Assembly: GCA_023846275.1 (NCBI GenBank)
Contig: JAIUJO010000230.1
Coordinates: 7,501-71,500 of the forward strand
Reading direction: 5' to 3'
From: Vanilla planifolia
Lineage: Eukaryota; Streptophyta; Magnoliopsida; Asparagales; Orchidaceae
DNA: 64,000 bases
Below, one piece after another: positions 52,267 through 64,000 of this stretch. Below the pieces are notes generated by a model. That model was given only the letters and a program-made list of their open reading frames with translations, was not told the origin of the DNA and searched no databases. Numbering within the stretch: the first letter of the stretch is position 1; each line of letters opens with the position of its first letter. Position numbers and translations under genes: made by a program.

Positions 52267-54778
52267 AAAATATTTTAAAAAGTAAAAATGAATATTTAAT
52301 TTGATATACGTCCTTGAGTTGAGTTCAATGATGTTTGTCTCATTTAGGTCAAACCACATTTTGATATACTTAAAACTACAAAAGTAATTCAACATAAATA
52401 AAAATAATTAAATATTTTTAATACGAAGTAAATATATAATAAAGCTTAAATAAGGTAAAAAGAACCAGTGTAATATAACTAAATAAAAGCTTTATAATGG
52501 TCATAATAAAAGTGATTTAGAGTTACATAGTACTATAAAGACATCAAAATAAACAATTTGAAGAAATGAGATAAAGTTTTTATGAAAGTTGCATTCCGTG
52601 ATATTAAAATGATTGAGTGTAACGACATTGATCATCGAATTAGGTAAGGACAAAAATGCTTATTTACTTTGCTAAAACGAAAAAAAAATAATATTTGAAA
52701 ATATAAAAGTTCATATTTATTTAAATAATGCTAATCGAGAGGAGACTTAGAGTTACATAATAATATAATCAAATGAAGGACAAAAATTCAAATAAACTAA
52801 AGATATATTAAATCTCTGAAGATATAAATTGAAACAATGTAATAAAAACAAGTCAAAGTGATGTAATGTTGACATAATAAGCAATTTAGAGTTACGTACT
52901 AATATCAAGAGATTGAAGTGGAAAACTTTAGAGAATAACAAATTATTTTGTAAATTTTCATTCAAAGATATGAAAGAGAACTAGTGTATCATTTTGTCAA
53001 AAAAACAAGCAGAATCATGAAGCACACATAAATATTTTGGTATGTTGAAATGAGATAATTTAAAAAGACTTGATATTACTAATTTAAAGCAACCTAACAG
53101 TCACATGAGAATAGATTTTTTGTTACAACATAAAATAACAAAATCAAAATAAAACATTTTAAAACTAAGAAAAATTGTCTTGAAATGTTGCATTCCAAGA
53201 TGATAATGCCTTAAAAATTATTTTTTCGATCATCAATTTCGGTGCCAATCATAATGTCTCATAAATCATGTAAAACCTAAAAAAAAAAAACTTTTTTAAG
53301 ACTAATGTTTAACTTGATATATCACATTTAAATGTGTCCAAAGTTGTTTGTTTCATTCAATTAGATCTCATTTTGAAGAACTACAAATTTTCAAAAGTAA
53401 CTAAGCTTAAGTAAAAATAAATACTTAATATAGTGCTAAGAAAATAAATATTATGGCTAAAATGAGTAAAATTGAAGTAATGTAACGTATCCAAATGAAA
53501 AGTTTGAAAAAGTTTAAAAACTCTTGGAAAGTGTAGTAGAGCTTTATATTCAACGAGATTGAGGATATCGATTGTAACATTCTTAACTATCAGATCAACA
53601 ATAAATAAAAATATCAACAAAGCATGCCAAAACTATGGAAAATAAAATACTTAAAGATATTAAAATGAATATTTTTTTCAATTTAAGTCATCAAGCCAAA
53701 TCAAAAGACCTTTACCTCCTTTTGATCAGATCATATATGGTATTATAATGTTATAAAAAATAATAAATATTTTTTAATATTGATTAGAAATACATTAATT
53801 CTAATATATGATTAATAAATGTTCTTTAATATCACCAAATAAATGTGATGTGATATTTACTCGAGAAGAGAATTAAAGTTTCATAATAATATAACTAAAT
53901 CTAATAGAAGAATTTGAAGAAATATGATAAATTATACTAATAAGTTAAGTAGAAAGATGCTAAGGAGATCTAATGTGATATCATCAATAATCAATTATTG
54001 TATCCTTCAAAGTGTGTGTCGCAAAGAAAGCAAAAAACCTATAATATGAAATATTTAAGATCTAATGAAAGAAAATTAACATAAATAATAATAAATTACT
54101 AATTTAATTAGAAGAAAATATATGTTAAAGAAGATTTTAGAATAATTGAAGCCCTGTAACATATCAAAATTAATGATATCTCACACAAGATTTGGAGTGA
54201 CGACAATATAAACAAATCAAATTGCAAATTTTAAAAAAGGATATTTACTTTAGAAGAACATTGCATTTACTAATTTTTATATTAAGTAAAACAACATTAA
54301 ATATGAAATTTGATAAATTGAACTAATACAATATAACTAAAACAAAGCAACAAAAAAGTCATAAGAGAAGAGACTTGGAGTGACGTGGTAATATAACCAA
54401 ATCAATGCAAGAAAATTGGATTAATTAGATAAATTATATGAGAAAGTTGCATTCCAAGATGTTTGTTAGATTAAGCATAAAATTTCTCAAGCATTTAATG
54501 ATAAGTGATCAAAAGGACTCATAAAGGTTTCCATAACCTTAGAAAATGAAATTTTTAAAATTGTAAAACATGAATATTTTGGTAGATAGAGCTCATCGAA
54601 ATGAATCCAACTAAGTTAATTTTTTGTCAATGACACAACATTTGGAATTACCAACAATTACTAAATTAAATAAGCTTAAATAATAATAAATCACTATTTT
54701 AATATTAGTTAAATATATGTTGCAGCTAAGAAGGGACAAATTGAAGCAACATAATATAAAAAATAAAACAAATGTAAT

Positions 54779-54787
54779 GGTCATCGA
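54779..54787. other. Deletion junction with short shared sequence
   Basis: The unit runs from the GTAATGGTCA part of the GGTCACATGAGAGG box straight into TCATCGAGATGAG, skipping more than half a monomer. TCA belongs to both sides, which fits a microhomology-mediated deletion. Confidence 0.75.
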
Positions 54788-56294
54788 GATGAGTTGAAGA
54801 AGATTGTTTCTTCTCCATCGACATCAATTATAATTATTGGAAATTACAGAATTAAAGTAGCTTAAATTATAACAAATTATTTATTTGATATAAAGTAAAT
54901 AAATATTCAAACAAAAAATTAAATAAATTTAAGCAACCTAATATTATAAATTCAAATGAAAATAATAGTCACACAAAAGGAGATTTTGTGTTGCATAATA
55001 AAATAACAAAATCGAGGTACAAAGTTTGAAAAATAAGAAAAATTGTATAAGTTTCATTCCAACGCATTAACTAACAAGAAAAAATTTTTTAGGCAATTAA
55101 ATATGGTACAAATCAAAATGTCTCAATAATAATGTCAAAATTTTGAAAAAAAAATTTAAAAATATTAAAATATGCATTTGATTAGATGTTTCCAAACCAG
55201 AGGAGTCAAAAGATTTTTCTTTCCTCCTACTTTAACCTCATTTAGGTTTAATGCATATTAACAAAGTAAAATGACATAAATGATAATGTATAATTATTTT
55301 AATTTTATTTAAACAAATATTATGACTAAATTACAACAAATTGAAGTAACATAAAATATTCAAAAGAATTAGTTGTAAAGATCACAAGCAAGGAGATTTA
55401 GAGTTACATAATAATGTAGCTAGATTTAAAAAAAAGTTTAAAAGAATCATAAAAATTTTATGATAAAGTTGCTTTCAAGTATACAATGAAAACCAATTAT
55501 GACATTCTTAATCAACGAATCAGGAACCAATAGAAAGATCTAGTAAAGAATACCCACAAAAAAATATTTAAAGATATACTAATAAATATTTAATTAAATA
55601 GAGGTCATCGAGATGACTCTAATATTGTTTTTTTTTCTCAATCAAAACTAATTCAAAATTATTATGAATTATAATTTTCAATAAGCTTGAATAATAATAA
55701 ATATTTTTTATTATTAATTAAATTTGTACCAAGCTTTAAATAAGATAAATTGAATCTTGGTAATATAACCAAATCAAATTGATGTAAAGGTTAGAACAGA
55801 GAAGAATTAGAGTTTTCTATTAATATAACAATATTCATGTAAAAGGTAGAAGAAATAAGATAAGTTATACTAAAATGTTTAATTCAAAGATGCTACGGAG
55901 ACGGTGTATAACATTATCTTTCATCAAATTGGGTATGAAAAAAAAAGTTTTGCAAAGCATATGAAAACCTTAGAATAAAAAATATTTAAAAATAAAAACA
56001 TTTAATATTTATTTTTATAAAGCAAGATGTGGTTAATCTAATTGTGATTTTTTTATCAAACTTTGTTTGTTATTAATTTGAATTAGAAAATTAAAGTATC
56101 ATAAATAATAATAAATTATTACATTGAACTAAATTAAAGCTATGTAATAAAATTAATTGAGGGAATTGGAGATATCACATGGGGTAAAATTTGTACTAAC
56201 ATAGTAATATAAGAAAATAAAAACAAAAAATTAGTAAAAAATGTGATAAATTATACAGCAGTGTAGCATTGCAAGATGTATAGAAGATGGAGTG

Positions 56295-56425
56295 CAACAC
56301 CCTCGATCATCAAAGAAGTAATTAATTAAAGAAGTTTTTCAAGCAATCAAAATCTATGAAAATTAAATATTTATAAATAATAAAATAAAATTTTTATTCG
56401 ATAAAGTGCAATACCCTCAATTATT
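56295..56425 (+). repeat. 113-bp partial monomer duplication
   Basis: CAACACCCTCGATCATCAAA near 56296 is followed about 113 bp later by CAATACCCTCAATTATTAAA near 56409, each with its own following AAAATATTTA-like stretch. The box normally occurs once per ~415 bp, so part of a unit is present twice. Confidence 0.78.
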
Positions 56426-59400
56426 AAAAAAGGCAAGATTCAAAAATTCCCATAAAGTATGCTAAACTCTAAAAACAATACTTAAAAAATATAAAAATGA
56501 ATATTTAATTAATAGAGCAATACAAGATAAGTCCAGTGATATTTATTTCATCACTATAAGATGTCTTTTAAATAATTATGAATTATGAAAGTAAGTAAAC
56601 ATAATAATAATAAAATAATTTTTTTAATATCAAGTGAATGTGTTTTTTATTACTAACATGTAAAAAATAAAATAATTATAATATAATTAAATTAAAAAAT
56701 TGTAATGGTCACACAATATGAGAATGAAAGTACATTGTAACACAATAAAAAAAAATTTGTAATTTTGGAAAAAAAATGATGTAAATTGTATGAGAATTTT
56801 GTATTATTGGATACAATAGAGATCTAGTGTGACATCCCAAATCGTGAAATCATGTACAAATTGAAATGATCATATAGCATGCAAATTAAAAAAAATACAC
56901 AACACATAAACATAAAAATGGATGTGTAATTTGAAAGAACTTGTTAAAATGAGTACAATGATGTTTCTTTCATCTCCATTACACCAAGCCAAAAATAATT
57001 ATCATTTAAAAAAATGCTTAAATAATAAGAATTTTTTTAATACAAAGTAGTAATATATTAAAGCTAAAATGACACAAATTAAATTAATGTAAAAAAACCC
57101 AAGTCAAAGTGATGTAAAGTGACATGAGAAGATAATTGGAGGTTCATAGAAATTAAACCAAATGAAAGAAAAAAATTTGAAAAAAATAAATTAAATTATA
57201 TGGGAACATAGATGTCCAAGATTTCAAGAATATCATTCATAACATTCTTATTCCCAAAATCAATAATGAATCAAATTATCTTATAAATATGGATTCATAA
57301 AAGAAAAGTAAAATTTAAAGTTATAAAAATAAATATTTAATAGGATTAACCATGTCGAGACTTGTTGAATGATATTTGATTTGTCTTGATCGAACCTCAT
57401 TTAAAATTGCTATGATTACAAAGGAAAATACGCATTGACAACAATAAATTACTCTTTTAATTCGAAGTAAATATATATTAATGTTGATAAAAGATAAATT
57501 GAACCAATATAATATAAATAAATCTAAGTGAAATAAAGGTCACTTAAGAGGACATTTGATGAAACATACTAACATAAACGAATTAAAGCAAAAACGTTTT
57601 ATAACTATAATAAATTATTTGGGAAAGTTGGATTATGAGGTATTATGGAGATCTAGTGTAACATTCTTGATTATCAAGTTAGGAAAAATAAAATTATTTC
57701 ATAAATCATATAAAATTACTAAAATATAATGTATTTGAAAAATATAAAAAATGATTATTAAAGTGATATAGATCCTCACGTTCATTCAAATGATCACAAT
57801 GTGTTCTTTGTTGAACCTCATTTCGAATTACTATGAATAACAAAAAGAAAATGGAATAAAAAAAAATAATAATTATTATAATATTAAATAAAGATATGTC
57901 AAAGTTGAAATTAGGTATATTAAAGTAATGTACTAAAACTAATTTAGACGTAAGAATTTCATAAGAGGAGATTTAGTGATACAAGGAAAAATAACAAAAT
58001 AATAGTGAAACAGTTAGCAAAACAAGAAACATTGTATACAAAATTTGCATTCTAGACTACAAAGAATATTAAGCATAACATCTTCAACTATCAAATCAAA
58101 CACAAATAGATATGAGTTGAAAGCCAAGTCAAAACAAAAGAAAATTTATATTTATAAATATTATAATTAATCTTCAATTGGATAGAGCTCATGAAGATGT
58201 CTCCAACAATATTTTATGCATATAAATTTGACCTCCTTTGGCATTAGTATGAATTAAGAAATTTAATATGAATAAAAAATATCAGATAATAATTTTGTTG
58301 TTTAGCAATTAAATATTAATGTTGAAATAAGAACAATTAAAGTAACGCAATATATCAAAATTAAAACAATATATGAGAAGAGATTAAAAGCTACATAGTA
58401 ATTTAACCTAACAAAGGTGAAAATCACATTCCAAGGTACTAAAGAGATAAAGTGTAATATTATAGATCATCAAATTAGGTACAAATCAAAGAATATTATA
58501 AACAATGCAAAAAATATAAAAAATAGTTTTGAAAAAAAATAAATATTTAATTGCATAGAGCTTGTAAGGATAAGTGGAATGATGCATAGTTCATCACAAC
58601 TAGCCATTCTTAGAAATTACTACAAATTTACAAAAAAATAAGCAAAATAATAATTAATTTTATTTTAATGTTAAGTAAATATATATAAAAATTAAAAATG
58701 TCATAAATTTAAGTAATGTAATGCAACAAAATCTAGGCATTGCAAAGATGAAATGATAGGAGATTTAGGGTCACATAGTTATATACGAAATCTAATCTAA
58801 AAATTTTAAAAAATATAAATTGTACACTAATGTTAGATTCGAGGAAACTTAAGATCATAGTGCAATAACTATGATTTTAATGATAAAAGTATATCTAAAT
58901 GTTTTGCAAATCATAACAAAATCCTAGAAAATGAAAACTTTAAATAAAAAATTAATATTTAGTTATAATATGGTCCAATGCTGCTTATTTCATCTTGATT
59001 ATATGTTGTTTGGAATAACAAATCAAGTATAAATAATAATAAATTATTTTTAAATATTAAGTAAATATATAGTGAATATGAAGTGAGGTAAATTGAGGCA
59101 CTATAATATAACTAAATCAAGGTCATGTAAAATTAATAGGTGCAAGATTTATAGTTACATAGTAATATACCAAATCAAAGTGATAAGGTTTATTTAAAGA
59201 GATAAATTTTATAAGAAATGACATTCTAATACTCAAGTGTTATTGAGTGTAACATTTTAAAAAATCAAAAAAGTTATGATTGAAATGTCTAGTAAATTTA
59301 ACAAAATTCTAAAAAATAGACTTCTTAAAAATGAAAAAAAGAAAAGGTTATCACTTGTTGAGATACATCAAATGAAGTTTATTTTACATTGATTGAATGT

Positions 59401-60650
59401 CATTTGTAATTAAAAGAAATTTCTAAAATAAATAAGCATAAATAATTATAATTTGTTTTTTAATAATAAGTAATATATTAATTCTAGAATGTGCTCAGTT
59501 GATGGAATATAATATAATAAAATTAAACCACTAAAAATGTCATATAAGATGATATTTAAAATTACACAGTAAAATAACACAATAAAATAGAAATATTTGA
59601 AGTCATGACATAATTTATATAAGAATATAGAATTCTAAGATACTGAGTGGATCAAGTATAGTATCCTCGATCATCAAATTAGACATTTTTAAATGTTTTG
59701 TAATATGCATAAAAAACCCTTGAAAACAAAATGTACAAAAACATAATAATAAAAATTTAATCAGCTTTGGTAGCCTTCTTTAAGATTTTGTTGCAAATTA
59801 TTAAATTAATTAAAAAATAATAATAATAAATTATTATTTTAAAATTAAATAAACGAATTTAAAAACTAAAACAAGATAAACTAAAATTATCTAATGTAAT
59901 GAAATCAATGCAATTTATTGTTCATTAGAGATGAGCTTTAGTGTAATGAGGTAATTTAAGTATGTCAAAAAGAATCATTGATGAAATGAGATAACTTGTT
60001 TAGGAAAGGTTAATTCTAAGTTACTAAAGAGAATGAACATAAAATCCTATATAATAAAAAATGATGCATATAAGAATTTTGCATATACTATAAGAAAACC
60101 TTAGAAAAGAAAATATCTATAATATATAAGTGAATATATAATTGGATAGAAGCCATGGAGAAGAGTCTAATAATCTTTTCTCTACTTGATGAGATCTGAT
60201 TGTGAATTAGTACAAATAACAAAATTAAATAACATAAATAATAATAAATTATTATTTATTTATAGTTAAATCTTTAGTCAAACTAAAATGAAATAAATTG
60301 AAGTAATTTAGTATACTAAAATGAAAGTAATGTGAATGACTGACATAAGTGCATAAATGGAATCTAAGATGATCGACTGTAGTATCATCGATGATCAAAT
60401 TAGATAGAATTATGGTATTTTCTAAAGGTTAATAAAAGCAATGAAAAAATAACTAAAAAAGTATATTTAATTGGATAGAGATTGTTATGATGACAATAAT
60501 GACATATATACCATCTACATCACATCACCTAGAATTAGAGGGAATTTCTATAGTAATTGCACATAAGTAAAATTAAATCATTACTTTCATATATGGTAAA
60601 TTTATATCAAAGCTAAGATGTGATAAATTTTAGTAATGTAACATCTCATG

Positions 60651-64000
<3,350 letters not shown>

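Larger units (their letters stand above)
49701..60650 (+). repeat. Diverged ~415-bp satellite, forward block 4 (about 27 units)
   Basis: Forward satellite resumes after the island at AATCCATATACTTGACCATG. Box order is unchanged. A particularly legible unit is at 54311-54450, with GATAAATTG, ATATAACTAAAACAAAG, ATATAACCAAATCAATG and a second GATAAATTA in sequence. Near the right end the GCATGCCAAAA-type anchors lie near 57705, 58118, 58502, 58908, 59293, 59704 and 60084, about 380-418 bp apart. Several units are shortened: near 50700, where a GATAAATT box runs straight into CATCCTCGATTATC, near 53040, and at 54780. No gene is supported. The block ends near 60650 at an orientation switch. Confidence 0.94.

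Noticed and set aside
57705..60084. Apparent alternation of longer and shorter monomer spacings (about 380 and 415 bp) hinting at a dimeric higher-order repeat
   Set aside because: Anchor positions are approximate and other blocks do not alternate. Random deletions explain it.

Overview
This is eukaryotic non-genic heterochromatin, most plausibly from a plant nuclear genome, although the lineage is not proven by the sequence. I see no intact gene, RNA gene, operon or CRISPR array. The DNA is extremely A+T rich (a 60-base line counted at 38221 has 10 G/C). Apart from a pyrimidine microsatellite at the left edge, almost all of it is one old, strongly diverged tandem repeat with a full-length period of about 410-425 bp. 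I estimate 140-150 copies, including shortened ones. The family is not one I recognise. The plant suggestion rests on long TTC/GAA arrays, a large AT-rich satellite and CpG-decay-like variation, none of which is diagnostic.

Layout. 1-2150: imperfect TTC array, almost pure pyrimidine on the + strand, running off the left edge. 2151-2555: one partial satellite unit in reverse orientation. 2556-33611: forward-oriented satellite, interrupted by a TA microsatellite (14007-14061), a 266-bp foreign segment (14195-14460) and a second, small TTC island (21238-21427). 33612-35125: about 1.5 kb of inverted satellite. 35126-46965: forward satellite. 46966-49700: a 2.7-kb non-satellite island, visibly richer in G+C, with one long decayed reading frame. 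49701-60650: forward satellite. 60651-64000: inverted satellite running off the right edge, with a 126-bp AT tract.

Monomer anatomy in the forward direction, read by eye from many copies. (a) An A/T-rich segment with AAGTAAATAAGCATAAATAA and a following AATATATATTA core. (b) A first ATGAGATAAATTGAAG box, then ATATAACCAAATCAAAG. (c) A GGTCACATGAGAGGAGATT element and GAGTTACATAGTAATATAAC, with a second CCAAATCAAAG. (d) A second ATGAGATAAATTG box, then GAAAGTTGCATTCCAAG. (e) AAGTGTAACATCC followed by TTGATCATCAAAT. (f) AAAATGTCTCATAAAGCATG. (g) TAAAATATTTAAAAATATAA. (h) GAGCTCATCGAGATGAGTCC, then TTTCATCTCGATCAAACCTC, which form a dyad. The monomer therefore contains duplicated sub-boxes and at least one inverted repeat.

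Nothing here forms a working gene system. The content of interest is structural: orientation switches, recurrent microsatellite birth at fixed monomer positions, partial duplications and deletions, and the two non-satellite islands. Array coordinates and copy counts come from reading by eye and should be taken as accurate to roughly 10-20 bp at block edges.
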